A DNA stretch of 61,664 nucleotides. Source: an uncultured Acidobacteriia bacterium. Its GTDB lineage: Bacteria; Acidobacteriota; Terriglobia; Bryobacterales; Bryobacteraceae. The notes under the pieces were generated by a model. It did not search any database, was not told the DNA's origin, and was given only the letters and a program-made list of their open reading frames with translations. Below, in pieces: positions 42,101 through 50,034 of the stretch (position 1 is its first letter; each line of letters opens with the position of its first letter). The position numbers and the translations under genes are program-made. The stretch covers positions 1 to 61,664 of the forward strand of contig CAIYVZ010000155.1 of the NCBI GenBank assembly GCA_903929755.1, written 5' to 3'.

Positions 42101-43025
42101 TGAGCATGTACTCAAGCATGGAGTAGTTTGTGACGAGAATGTCCGGAGGAGCCTGGTGCATTTCATGCCGCGTGAACAATTCTGGATCGCTCGGCATGGT
42201 GATGCAACGCTTAAACACTTGGTTCTGATCATCAAACCAACGCGTTCCTTTGGCGCCATACCAAGCAGCAAGATCGGGTTTTGCGGGCCACTTGCCACGC
42301 ACCCGAAGAGCGTCTACTAGTCCCCTTGCTCGTTGCTGCTCCGGGGACGGTGATCCTGCCGCCTTTTCCAAATAAGACACATAGTAGTCGCCTATCGGCT
42401 TGAGTCGCTGTTGGTCCTTCTTGGGATCGCGGACTCCTGGGTAGAGCGTCCTGCTCGTGTACCGGCCAAACCTGGCAGGCCGTCCGGCCCATTGCATAAA
42501 CTGGTCGGTAATGCTTTTGTCCCCAAACAGCAAGCGAAGACGTCCGAGTTGATCGTTCACGAGAGCGTTCATCGGATACAAAATGAGTGCTCGAACTGCC
42601 GGGAGCCTTTGAAATGAACTAGCGTTTGTTCGTGCCTCAACTGCGAGCTTTCCGAGGATGGGGAGCAGGAAAGACTCGGTTTTCCCTGATCCAGTACCGG
42701 TCATAACGACAGCACTCTTGCCATCGACCAGTACGGTTCGCAAGGAAGCCGCTTGGTGAGCGTAAGGCGGGTCGTAAATAAGCCTGCCTGTGACACCCGC
42801 GAGCACCTGTGTGACCGCAGCGTCGAGCCCGGGGATCGACGCGAACTTGGCAGCGGACTGATAGCGTGGCGTAGTCTCGATGTAAGGGCGTTGACTGATG
42901 ACCTCTGGTTGATCGAGGAGCGTACGCCGCAAGGCTACCAGGGTTGGATGGCTGATGTGGTAGGTCGCCTCCACATAATCCCGCAGCGCTCGATGCAGTT
43001 CAGCGATGGTCTCTCCAATGGTCAT
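39153..43025 (-). CDS. YprA/DrmA/DruE-like DEAH helicase
   Basis: A 1290-aa superfamily 2 helicase. Motif I is VVMTGTGSGKTESFLLPIL (about 107-125), then LILYPMNALVNDQLGRLR, ILVTNYSMLEYMLMR, and motif II VVDEAHLYRGAAGAEVA (about 335-350). Motif IV/V elements are KVLLFSDSRQTAARLAP and LSCTTTMEVGIDIG, and motif VI is YQQRAGRAGRRG (about 1133-1144). Cysteine clusters lie between the two RecA lobes (around 590 and 1020). This is the architecture of the MrfA/YprA family used in DISARM, Druantia and Dpd defence. Its DUF1998 partner follows with a short overlap. It begins 2 bp after the 357-aa gene. Confidence 0.9.
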   Translation of the reverse strand: MTIGETIAELHRALRDYVEATYHISHPTLVALRRTLLDQPEVISQRPYIETTPRYQSAAKFASIPGLDAAVTQVLAGVTGRLIYDPPYAHQAASLRTVLVDGKSAVVMTGTGSGKTESFLLPILGKLAVEARTNASSFQRLPAVRALILYPMNALVNDQLGRLRLLFGDKSITDQFMQWAGRPARFGRYTSRTLYPGVRDPKKDQQRLKPIGDYYVSYLEKAAGSPSPEQQRARGLVDALRVRGKWPAKPDLAAWYGAKGTRWFDDQNQVFKRCITMPSDPELFTRHEMHQAPPDILVTNYSMLEYMLMRPLERPIFDKTREWLHQDHKNTLLLVVDEAHLYRGAAGAEVALLLRRLRQRLEITAEQLQVICTSASFKDPEYAGQFAAQLTGKQAEDFDVIRGQLQLRQNAGAGTLADAQLMAALDLSAFYAADQDDQRMAIIRPLLDYRQATGNALGPALYSALAAFPPMSELINRTMREALPVESLAERLFPLVDRLVAEQAVTALLALGSIAKRVPAEPGLLPCRIHSFHRGLPGLWICLDSQCSTLPSEDRGGPTGKLFSQPRDACECGARVLELYTCRNCGAAYGRAYTDNVAAPDFLWSEAGGAFRTDKELIAELEPIDILLEEPSSTDVEPVEIDLITGRINPATASPRTRNVYLRKDRLAPVGDNNARGNGKPGEFRPCGVCETTAGYGRTSVQDHQTKGDQPFQALITKQIQIQPPGPQPATALAPLRGRKVLLFSDSRQTAARLAPNIQSYSARDVIRTLLVWGYDRLSQYPSLSTLLSLEDVGLAVVLASKILNVRVRPELLPGETFILEQEVTTQVNTGVLSDPGRMLMLLINARSTKIPASILRPVLECLTDSYYGLETLALATLSEIQTHTAAIQQLPPIAQIAETPSQKLALVRTWLRIWQNYGFWLDKMPPEWWQNEVTPHSTGKFDKLKNFLTKQDRKTFESQWVPQLLQMFAEQIGGKFRLRGSQVTLAVGGNWAYCRACRTTQRPYPGTDRCVNCGRPLAIPLDPESDPVFTARKSYYRQPTIDALLDPTKAPVSILAAEHTAQLSSAQASEVFSKTEEHELLFQDVDLGPDDKGRDRPAIDVLSCTTTMEVGIDIGSLSGVALRNMPPARANYQQRAGRAGRRGTAVATVTAFGSADSHDEHYFTFPDEMIRGDVADPTLAMDNYEIVRRHVTAYLLQRYHQERLPGVPRADQATLFSVLGTVSEFRNDSSLLNRNDFASWLIDNRDALRNEVEAWIPRELNSSDRDTLLSNLVEETLRALDEAINVTTQ

Positions 43026-43027
43026 TG

Positions 43028-44101
43028 TTAGCCGCAGTCTCCTTTTGCTTGCATGATATCAATCCACAGATGTTGCGCGAGAAACTTCTCCACAAACGAC
43101 AAGTCGCCGACTGGAATGTTGTATGAAAACAGAGCCCCGGGTTGTGTAACAGGCTCTCCGATGACGTCGAGTTGCCTCTGAACCCAACGCGGGACAGGCG
43201 AAGCGAAGCTCACGCAGATATCGGTCCGGTTTGGAACTGGGGTCATTCGGGCATATTGGGGCCTGTTGTTCCGTGCGTCGATTGCCGCTTGGAGCCACCA
43301 AGCCTCGTCGCAACCACGCCACGTGTTCCCTGTAACCGGCAAATCGACAAGAGAGATGAGTCGTCCACTCTGCAATTTGATAAAGGACCACAGTGGCGCA
43401 CCGTACCGCTGAGCACGTCTTGCGACAAAAACGCCATCCCCGGCGGCTGCCTTCCATCGGCGCTTGTAGTAGTGGACAGGTTCGGATGGGTCGAGTATCG
43501 TAATGCCCGTCGGCTCACTAGATAGCCCGCTTCCTGCCAGAAGTCCGACATATTTCGCAAATGTCTGATCGGGTGTCGCAGGTTTCGGTGATTGCAGCCA
43601 CAGTGCGTAGGGCACCTCGAAATAGCCGGCCTCCTTAAGAAGTGTCTGCGCTTTTGCGCCGATGCTGGACGCGAGGGAACGCACATGACCTCGGTAGGTT
43701 AGCGAGCCGCTCAAACTCGGCGGCAGCCACTCTACCGACTCGGGGCAGACGCCTAGTAAGAGGATTCGCCCGCTGCCCAACACGACGAACGTCGGTGGTG
43801 CCGGATACACCACCTGTCCGCTACCTGCCATTCTCTCGACTTCAATGAGATCACCGTATGAAAGGAGTTCGTCCACGATGGAGTCGATTCGTGAATCGAA
43901 CTCTTCGGTTGCTACCAGTCCGCGAAGAGAATCCGTCACACTACGCGCCAGTGAGCGCGCCGAGCATGGCGACTGAAAGCTAACCGCCCTTCGGACAAGT
44001 GCCGCCAGAACTTCTGGTCCTTCTAATTGATATCGGCGCGGATCGAAGCCGACAGCCTGCACCACGACCTGCTTCGCGCCCTCAATGGACAATTGCCTCA
44101 T
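43028..44101 (-). CDS. Unknown defence-island protein, 357 aa
   Basis: I do not recognise this family. The N-terminal 120 residues are helical and look like winged-helix DNA-binding modules (GPEVLAALVRRAVSFQSPCS; IDSIVDELLSYGDLIEVERM). A short beta segment follows (YPAPPTFVVLGSGRILLLGV), reminiscent of proteins encoded near DUF1998 helicases. The C-terminal half is rich in W, Y and P (HYYKRRWKAAAGD, WWLQAAIDARNN). The ATG at 44101 overlaps the stop of the 961-aa gene (ATGA), and its own stop is 2 bp before the helicase start, so it is firmly part of the operon. A longer open frame upstream is rejected. Confidence 0.75.
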   Translation of the reverse strand: MRQLSIEGAKQVVVQAVGFDPRRYQLEGPEVLAALVRRAVSFQSPCSARSLARSVTDSLRGLVATEEFDSRIDSIVDELLSYGDLIEVERMAGSGQVVYPAPPTFVVLGSGRILLLGVCPESVEWLPPSLSGSLTYRGHVRSLASSIGAKAQTLLKEAGYFEVPYALWLQSPKPATPDQTFAKYVGLLAGSGLSSEPTGITILDPSEPVHYYKRRWKAAAGDGVFVARRAQRYGAPLWSFIKLQSGRLISLVDLPVTGNTWRGCDEAWWLQAAIDARNNRPQYARMTPVPNRTDICVSFASPVPRWVQRQLDVIGEPVTQPGALFSYNIPVGDLSFVEKFLAQHLWIDIMQAKGDCG

Positions 44102-46983
44102 GACCATTCCCATCCGCCTCGCAATGGTCCTGCTGATAGAGGTCGCGCGCCGTTGCCCACCTCGCTGGCCAACACAAGGTAACGGGCTACGCGAACAATC
44201 TGGTGGTATCTCACGAGAAACTGAAGGCCAACCTGCAGGCGATCTTTGGACCAAGGCGGCAGCGCTTCGGGTGCACTTGCAAAGCGGAGTGCGAATTCCG
44301 CAATCCACTGCGGCGCATTGTTCGGATCTGGTGATGGGATTGGCATACCCAGCGAGAGGAGAGGGAATAATCGTCGCGCTACGTATGCGGGACGCTCATG
44401 CGTTGACATTCTTAGAGCCTCCGATCGCATGGCTGGTAGCATGGCGCGAATCGAGTACTCATTGATAGAACTGCACAGCCTCCCTAATCCTGCCTCGTCG
44501 ACGGGTTGCTCAGTTGAGCCGAGCGTTTTAGTCTCTGGGTATATTAGATCGATGAGGGCCGAGTCGATTGTTGACAACACACGTGTTCGGAAGCTAAACG
44601 CTAGCGGGTGATGGATGATCCGTGCGTTCGCCCATCGCTCGTATATGCACACGAGTTCCGCGATCTTGTCTGCCTGTGGCCGGCGAGCAGCGAGTTTCGG
44701 CCTCAAACCGAGGCTCGAAAGTCCCTTTAGGATGATTGCGGGTGGAGTGATGATTCCTGCTCGAGCCATTTGATTCCGCGCAGAGAACAAGCCACTCGGA
44801 GGTGGGGTCGCTATAGAGGTTGCGAAATCCTTGCCTGGCCGTGTAGTCGCCTTATCAGGCTCGTCATACGGATACAGCTCAACAAATGTGCCATCATCAT
44901 CCAGGGCCTCGTTTATGAGGCGCAACCGAAATCCCTGGCTCGTGCGTTGGGCATTCCAACGCAGTGGGCGGCGGTCGTGTTCAAGCCGGACCACGGACGA
45001 ACCGAGATCGCCCGCCTCGAAGTAGAGCCGACATTCTTTGGCCTCATCGAAGTGATTGTCCAAGACAGGATTGCCGTTGCACTGATCCCGGAACGCGGCT
45101 CTCCACGCCTCGGCTGAGACGGGCATACGCATCGCCGGCATCGTCTTTGTGGCAAGTGCAGGTAGTCCGAACGCGGCGGCCAATTCGATACGCGGTGTGA
45201 CTGAGCGATTCTCTGGTCCATAGATATCGATCGATGCGGCACCACGCCAGAAATCATCTAAGGAAACTCGCTCAGGACTGACGGCGACACGAAAGAGTGA
45301 CTTGTAGGCTTCCGGTCTGGTTCGGGGCGAGCGGATGGAAATCTCCATCACGCCACTATGCTCTGCCGGATTTGAACCGGCATTCTGTACTCGCACCTTA
45401 AGTTGGTGGATTCCAAGATCGAGTTGCGGAAGAGCAACGAATATCGGTGACGACTGTTCAGTGGGCGTGGCTGTCAGACTAAACCCGCCGTCGAGGCTCA
45501 AAAGGGCTTTGCCGATTGGCTGGTCGGCCGCGATGCCGACAAGAATCTGATCCGTTACGAGCCACTCAGCCCGTCCCTCTCCATCCCATCCGGGAACTGA
45601 GAGGCCGGCAGGCCATATGCGGACGGTTTGCCAGACATTAAGACCAAGACGCTCAAGGTAGCGTGCGGTTTGTTGGTCAAGGAAGGAAGGCACATCAATG
45701 AGCGCCGCCTTGATGCCAGAACAACCCATTTTAACCGCAACTGCTGGCTTTTCAATTGGCAGTTCGCCTGCAGTCTTCGCGATGAGATATCGCTGGCCCG
45801 CTCTGACCGCGAGGCTTCTGATTTCGTAACCGATCCCATCTGTTCCAACCCTAAAGACCCACGTTGTTCCGGGGCGCAACAAGGAGTCCGCCCGGAAAAG
45901 TGAGGCTAGCGCCAAATCTCCCTTATCCAGAGAGATCATAACCTCGCCAGGCTTGGGCCACGCGGCTAGCGGAACTCGATGCGGACCATAAAGGAGCCAG
46001 CCCGGCGCCTGCCAGCGGCCGCCACCAACCCCAACGGAACAGCGACTATTCGCGAGCACGGACCGAAACTGGGGAAATCGCGCGACAAGCCCTGTTAATT
46101 CGGGCGTTTCGAAGTACACTCGCCACTCGGCGGCTTCGCGCACAACCAGAATGCGTCCCTCTAGGTCCGGGACATCGGCTTTTGAGATAGTGTTGGTGGT
46201 CGGTGCAGTCTTCGTCGTCGGCGTTCCTTTGGCGACTGTTCCCCGGACTGAGATCTTGCGTGCTTGATCCTGCGCAACTCGCAGCCAGTCTCTTGCGCGC
46301 TGTTCCTTTTCTAGATCCGCAATTAGTCGATGCAGCGTCTTGGGCAAAATGAAGACATTTGTGAGTGCGTCCCCGCTGAGCAGCAAAGCGGTTGCGATAG
46401 TACCGATCAGTGCATGTTCTTCCGCGAATTCCTGCAAACGCTTGACGGATCGTGTGCTTTCCGCGTGCAGATACCGACCTAAAGCTGCGGCGTCGGTCAA
46501 TAGTTGCGGCGTGAACTCGTAGCGCAGTTCATACAGGAGTTTGGCTAAGTGGTACTGCAGGTAGACCGGCAGTACCGCGTGTTGAATTGGCCAGGCGATG
46601 ATCGAAAACCAAGATGCCCACCGCCCGCTGGGTTGCAGCCCATGGTAGGACTTCTGGAAACGAACGAATCGATCGCGCAGCCAGTCACGCGGTCGCGAGC
46701 GACAAGTGGCCCACCCCGGAGTACTCTCCTCGAAGGTTTGCCAGTATTCTTCACCATCGTAGGTGTACCCCACTTCCGTGGCATATACGACCCACGGGAG
46801 CCAATAGGCATCCGATGGGGGACGAATCAGCAGGGATGCTCGAACATCGGACGCGAGGGTTCGGCGCTCCGCGTCATCGAGACCATGCTCCAGAGCAAAG
46901 ACGGGATGGCCGGTGGCAGATCGCTCCTTTGCCATCGCAGCGAAGTGGGACTGCAGGCGAGTTTGCCACTGTTCTAGTGTCAC
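44098..46983 (-). CDS. Unknown large defence-island protein, 961 aa
   Basis: The first gene of the minus-strand operon and not a family I recognise. The N-terminal 230 residues are mostly helical and aromatic-rich (WLPWVVYATEVGYTYDGEEY, FSIIAWPIQHAVLPVYLQYH). The middle (about 270-650) looks beta-rich with several immunoglobulin-like or sandwich domains (LDLGIHQLKVRVQNAGSN), and the last 230 residues are helical again. No Walker, nuclease or methylase motif is visible. A large beta-rich scaffold or target-recognition protein is a guess. Codon use and base composition are less GC-extreme than in the flanking phage genes, as for the rest of the island. Confidence 0.72.
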   Translation of the reverse strand: MTLEQWQTRLQSHFAAMAKERSATGHPVFALEHGLDDAERRTLASDVRASLLIRPPSDAYWLPWVVYATEVGYTYDGEEYWQTFEESTPGWATCRSRPRDWLRDRFVRFQKSYHGLQPSGRWASWFSIIAWPIQHAVLPVYLQYHLAKLLYELRYEFTPQLLTDAAALGRYLHAESTRSVKRLQEFAEEHALIGTIATALLLSGDALTNVFILPKTLHRLIADLEKEQRARDWLRVAQDQARKISVRGTVAKGTPTTKTAPTTNTISKADVPDLEGRILVVREAAEWRVYFETPELTGLVARFPQFRSVLANSRCSVGVGGGRWQAPGWLLYGPHRVPLAAWPKPGEVMISLDKGDLALASLFRADSLLRPGTTWVFRVGTDGIGYEIRSLAVRAGQRYLIAKTAGELPIEKPAVAVKMGCSGIKAALIDVPSFLDQQTARYLERLGLNVWQTVRIWPAGLSVPGWDGEGRAEWLVTDQILVGIAADQPIGKALLSLDGGFSLTATPTEQSSPIFVALPQLDLGIHQLKVRVQNAGSNPAEHSGVMEISIRSPRTRPEAYKSLFRVAVSPERVSLDDFWRGAASIDIYGPENRSVTPRIELAAAFGLPALATKTMPAMRMPVSAEAWRAAFRDQCNGNPVLDNHFDEAKECRLYFEAGDLGSSVVRLEHDRRPLRWNAQRTSQGFRLRLINEALDDDGTFVELYPYDEPDKATTRPGKDFATSIATPPPSGLFSARNQMARAGIITPPAIILKGLSSLGLRPKLAARRPQADKIAELVCIYERWANARIIHHPLAFSFRTRVLSTIDSALIDLIYPETKTLGSTEQPVDEAGLGRLCSSINEYSIRAMLPAMRSEALRMSTHERPAYVARRLFPLLSLGMPIPSPDPNNAPQWIAEFALRFASAPEALPPWSKDRLQVGLQFLVRYHQIVRVARYLVLASEVGNGARPLSAGPLRGGWEWS

Positions 46984-47368
46984 ATCGAGAAACCACCATC
47001 TTATCCATACCCTTGTCCTTCAATTGTTTCCCGGCAGTGCAACGCCCAAAAGGGCTACTCAGATTTGAAACTGGCTCTGGCTTTAGACTTCTCCCATCTA
47101 GACGCTCGAGGGTGGAACTGCGCGCCTCGGATTGGTTGTCGGCAGTCACGGATTCACGCGGCAGCAGGTAGCCTGAAATCCACAGGCTCCGTCTGTCAAG
47201 AATTCGATGTAGCTGGCTCTTCACCGGGTTGCCTTGTGCAAATCTTGTTCGCCTTATATTCGCCGTGGTAGCCTGAATTTTAAATCTGTTCCGACAAGCC
47301 CGCGCCCCCTTGATTCTCGGCTCCCGCCTGTCCCCCTCAGACTTTGTATCTTATAGAGGTGTATCAAG
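46984..47368. other. Divergent intergenic region between defence operon and phage-like genes
   Basis: 385 bp separate the start of the 961-aa gene (minus) from the first phage-like gene (plus), so both promoters should lie here. I see no convincing -35/-10 pair for the defence operon. On the plus strand, GAGGTG at 47356-47361 is a good ribosome site 7 nt before ATG 47369. No gene is supported, and no repeat of the tRNA end was seen. Confidence 0.5.
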
Positions 47369-48544
47369 ATGGCGCTGAAATTGAAGAGTTTTTCCCAACC
47401 GGATCTGCTGAAGACGATCCACCCCAGGAACCTCATCCCATTGCTCGAGCCTTTTCGCCCGTTCTTCGAGGCTAAGGGCTTCTCGTTTCCGGAGGGCGAC
47501 GAGGACATCGACGTTGCCGCGCTCGGCGGGATTCTGGCCCAGCCCGACGAAGAGATGCCGGGGGACATGGTCGAAATGCTGCACGTGATCGACTGCCTCG
47601 GCGCAGACCACCGCTTCGATGAACTGCTGGAGCTGGCGGCGGCGAACCAGATTGAAGTTGACGGCGAAGCCACGGCGCTGGATCTGGCCACGATCATTTG
47701 GCTCAAGAATCCCGAGGCGCTCGAAAGAAAGCAGCACGAGGAGTTCTTCCAGAAACGAAAGACCTTCGAGAGCTTCATCGCAGCGGACCCGTCCACCGTC
47801 ATCGCCATCGAAGACCTGGCGACGGACCTGTCTAAGCTGGAAGCGGCCCTCGACATCTACTTCGCGACGAAGAAGCGAGGCATCGGATGTCGCGTCATGC
47901 GGGCCGACTCCGCGGGCGAGGTTCGGTTCCTCGTCGAACATGGCCAGCAATGCACACGAAAGCAGAGCCGGGTTGGCCCCAGATCGACAGCCACATTTTA
48001 CAGGCCGGAAAAAACCGACCTGGTCATCTACGACGTTGTCCACAACGAACTCCGGATCAACGCTTCCACGTTCACCGACGTGAAAGAGTACCTGGTGCAG
48101 TTTGGGCGCCACGTCTTCGGCGGAGATGACACTTTCGTCTTCGCGGAAAAGTATACCCTCGAACCGCTCAAGCGGGACGGCCGCGCCGCGATGAACTGCC
48201 GCGACATCGCGGGGTTGGATTCGGTTAACCTGCGGGAGGTCGAGTATTGGTGGCCGGGCACCTTCGAACACGTCGAGATCCATCGCGCCGAGGGCCTGTT
48301 TCATGCCCTGGCGATGATTCAGAGGAACATCGAAACGGAACCGCAGATCCGGAAAGCAGTTTTCAAGTTCAGGCTCGACGGCGAGAAGAAGCCCCGAAGC
48401 GTCACGATTAAGGCCGGCAACAAGTCCGGATACAATCGCGGCGAAGAAGCATCGGTGATCGAGGACTGGCTGCGCGCCAGAGGGTTTGTTCTGACTGCGG
48501 AGGCCCAAAATGCGAAAGCTGAGTCGGCTATGGCTGGGAATTGA
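47369..48544 (+). CDS. Unknown protein of the phage-like region, 391 aa
   Basis: I do not recognise this family. The first 130 residues are helical (PRNLIPLLEPFRPFFEAKGF; VEMLHVIDCLGADHRFDELL). A middle block contains AEVRFLVEHGQQ-like and DLVIYDVVHNELRINASTFT, suggesting a beta-rich domain in which an array or peptide is compared, and the end is basic (KAGNKSGYNRGEEASVIEDW). GAGGTG lies 7 nt before the ATG. It overlaps the next gene by 35 nt, so the two products probably act together. It could be a regulator or an accessory immunity gene rather than a structural phage gene. Confidence 0.6.
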   Translation: MALKLKSFSQPDLLKTIHPRNLIPLLEPFRPFFEAKGFSFPEGDEDIDVAALGGILAQPDEEMPGDMVEMLHVIDCLGADHRFDELLELAAANQIEVDGEATALDLATIIWLKNPEALERKQHEEFFQKRKTFESFIAADPSTVIAIEDLATDLSKLEAALDIYFATKKRGIGCRVMRADSAGEVRFLVEHGQQCTRKQSRVGPRSTATFYRPEKTDLVIYDVVHNELRINASTFTDVKEYLVQFGRHVFGGDDTFVFAEKYTLEPLKRDGRAAMNCRDIAGLDSVNLREVEYWWPGTFEHVEIHRAEGLFHALAMIQRNIETEPQIRKAVFKFRLDGEKKPRSVTIKAGNKSGYNRGEEASVIEDWLRARGFVLTAEAQNAKAESAMAGN

Positions 48545-49373
48545 GAGTGTCCCCGGCCTCGTCGCGATTCCGGCCTACTGGGATCACTTCTGCGGCCCTG
48601 ACTTCGCGTTGATCCGCCGGCACCTGCTGCCGACAGACGATATCGGCGCTGCCTACCCGTGCCCGCGTCCCCGCGACTACGATTGCCCCCGCCGCGTGAT
48701 CGATTACTGCGACGGGATGTTCGCCGCGATCTGCCGTCACCCTCACAAACTCTGCGACACGGTGCCGCTGGCGCCCGGGGACGCGCTCGCCTACTCGCTC
48801 GATTTGCCAGGTCTGTTGCTCCGGATGGCAGACCTGCTGGGCGTACGAAGTGGCAGTACATACACCACCCGGCCCGACGGAGTCCTGGAACTGGGCCTAT
48901 CGACGAACCGGGCTACCCGCAATCAACCGGTCTTCCTGCTTGCGTTCGCGCACCACGCGGCTTTTGAATCCGCGCTCCGGAACCTGGTCTTTTCGTGTCC
49001 AACGCCGTTTGTGGCCATTGCCCCGACCGGCAATCACCTGAATGTCGAGTTGCGCGAGAACCTCGCGCGGCGCCAAAGCGAGTTCGTTGCGTTGGAAGAT
49101 CGGGTTGGGCTGTCCGATGACGGGCGCTTCGCGGTTCTCGAGAGCGCCGACGATCGCGAGTTCGAGCCGACTCCGGTCGAACAGCGACACGCTGTGGTTG
49201 AGAAGTACAAGACCGATTTTTCCTGCACCGATCAGATTATTTTCGAAGACTCAGGAGTCCACAAGACGGATTTTTACAAATGGATCAAGGGTAAGCTGGC
49301 CGATAAGTCCAGTAAATCCAAACGTATAGAAGAGACGCTCCGTTCGAGGCCCAAAGCGAGAATCCGAGGGTAG
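48510..49373 (+). CDS. Unknown protein with zinc-like cysteines, partner of the upstream gene, 287 aa
   Basis: I do not recognise this family. The N-terminal half is rich in Cys, His and Pro (YPCPRPRDYDCPRRVIDYCD, then FAAICRHPHKLCDTVPL), which may bind zinc. The middle (about 110-200) is hydrophobic (FLLAFAHHAAFESALRNLVF). The C-terminal 50 residues are basic and charged, with VHKTDFYKWIKGKLADKSSK resembling a short helix-turn-helix. It starts inside the upstream gene. A terminator hairpin immediately overlaps its stop region, so this two-gene unit is transcriptionally separate from the phage early genes that follow. Confidence 0.6.
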   Translation: MRKLSRLWLGIESVPGLVAIPAYWDHFCGPDFALIRRHLLPTDDIGAAYPCPRPRDYDCPRRVIDYCDGMFAAICRHPHKLCDTVPLAPGDALAYSLDLPGLLLRMADLLGVRSGSTYTTRPDGVLELGLSTNRATRNQPVFLLAFAHHAAFESALRNLVFSCPTPFVAIAPTGNHLNVELRENLARRQSEFVALEDRVGLSDDGRFAVLESADDREFEPTPVEQRHAVVEKYKTDFSCTDQIIFEDSGVHKTDFYKWIKGKLADKSSKSKRIEETLRSRPKARIRG

Positions 49374-49393
49374 GCGAAATCGCCTACCTTTTT
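49369..49393 (+). terminator. Rho-independent terminator closing the two-gene unit
   Basis: GGTAGGCGA (49369-49377) and TCGCCTACC (49380-49388) form a perfect inverted repeat with a minimal loop (the last pairs probably open), followed by five T (49389-49393). The right arm is also the first of a set of direct repeats. Confidence 0.6.
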
Positions 49394-49424
49394 CGCCTAC
49401 CTCGCCCACCTTGATTCGCCTACC
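49380..49424 (+). repeat. Direct repeats TCGCCTACC upstream of the AlpA-like gene
   Basis: Exact copies of TCGCCTACC start at 49380, 49393 and 49416, with a one-mismatch copy (TCGCCCACC) at 49402 and an inverted copy at 49369-49377. The set lies 60 bp before the HTH gene, so it could be an operator or an excisionase-type binding array. Confidence 0.7.
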
Positions 49425-49483
49425 AAACTTCGTCGGATCATCGGCCTGTACCAACCACGCACAAAGCGTGAGGGACAGGCGAA

Positions 49484-49696
49484 ATGACCGACAAACCCTT
49501 AGAAAAACTACTCGAAGAGAAGGAACTGGCGGAGACCCTCCAGGTCTCTCTCGGCACGCTCCGAACCTGGCGAACTGAAGGCACCGGGCCGCGCTTCCAC
49601 CGGATCGGCGGCATGATCCGGTACGCTCCGTCCGAAGTGAAAGCGTGGCTGCTGAGCCGCCAGGGTGGCGGCGAAGCCATGGCGGTGGCGCAATGA
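49484..49696 (+). CDS. AlpA/excisionase-like helix-turn-helix protein
   Basis: A 70-aa MerR-like (HTH_17) DNA-binding protein: EEKELAETLQVSLGTLRTWR is the helix-turn-helix, then GTGPRFHRIGGMIRYAPSEV and KAWLLSR form the wing and last helix. Such proteins act as phage excisionases or transcriptional activators of early genes. It is the first gene of the long coupled run and its stop overlaps the next start (ATGA). Repeats just upstream are candidate binding sites. Confidence 0.88.
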   Translation: MTDKPLEKLLEEKELAETLQVSLGTLRTWRTEGTGPRFHRIGGMIRYAPSEVKAWLLSRQGGGEAMAVAQ

Positions 49697-50034
49697 CCCG
49701 CCCCGTTTCAACGCGAGACCTTTGCGCAACCGAACGCACATTCGTCGCGGCAATGACGAACCTTGGCTTCGGCCGCTTCGAGTATCTCCGCATCGAACGC
49801 GGCGAACTCGTGCTCGATCCATGGCCGACGGTGGTACGTGGCGTGAAGTTCGGCGCTCAGGATCCCGGCACCGTAAAGAACGTCGCTGCGGACTTCGACC
49901 TGAAGCCACAGGTTGCGGAACTGTTCGAGTACATCCGTGACGTTGATGCCGGCGAAATTCGGTGCCTGGAAGTAAAGAGCGGGCTGCCGTTCTCGATGGA
50001 AATCGAGATGGCCGGGAGGGGCCGCAATGGTTGA
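49693..50034 (+). CDS. Hypothetical phage-region protein, 113 aa
   Basis: I do not recognise the family. The protein is compact and mixed alpha/beta (RDLCATERTFVAAMTNLGFG; RFEYLRIERGELVLDPWPTV), with a C-terminal QVAELFEYIRDVDAGEIRCL segment. ATG 49693 overlaps the upstream stop, and the 3' end overlaps the sigma-like gene by 8 nt, so it is surely coexpressed. Similar short genes with the E-R-G-E-L-V-L-D-P-W pattern accompany early genes in related elements, as far as I recall. Function is unknown. Confidence 0.65.
   Translation: MTRPVSTRDLCATERTFVAAMTNLGFGRFEYLRIERGELVLDPWPTVVRGVKFGAQDPGTVKNVAADFDLKPQVAELFEYIRDVDAGEIRCLEVKSGLPFSMEIEMAGRGRNG

Noticed and set aside
37490-43025. Canonical DISARM or canonical Druantia
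   Set aside because: No DrmC phospholipase or DrmM methylase, and no DruB/C/D or DruH-type gene is recognisable, so neither standard type fits as a whole.
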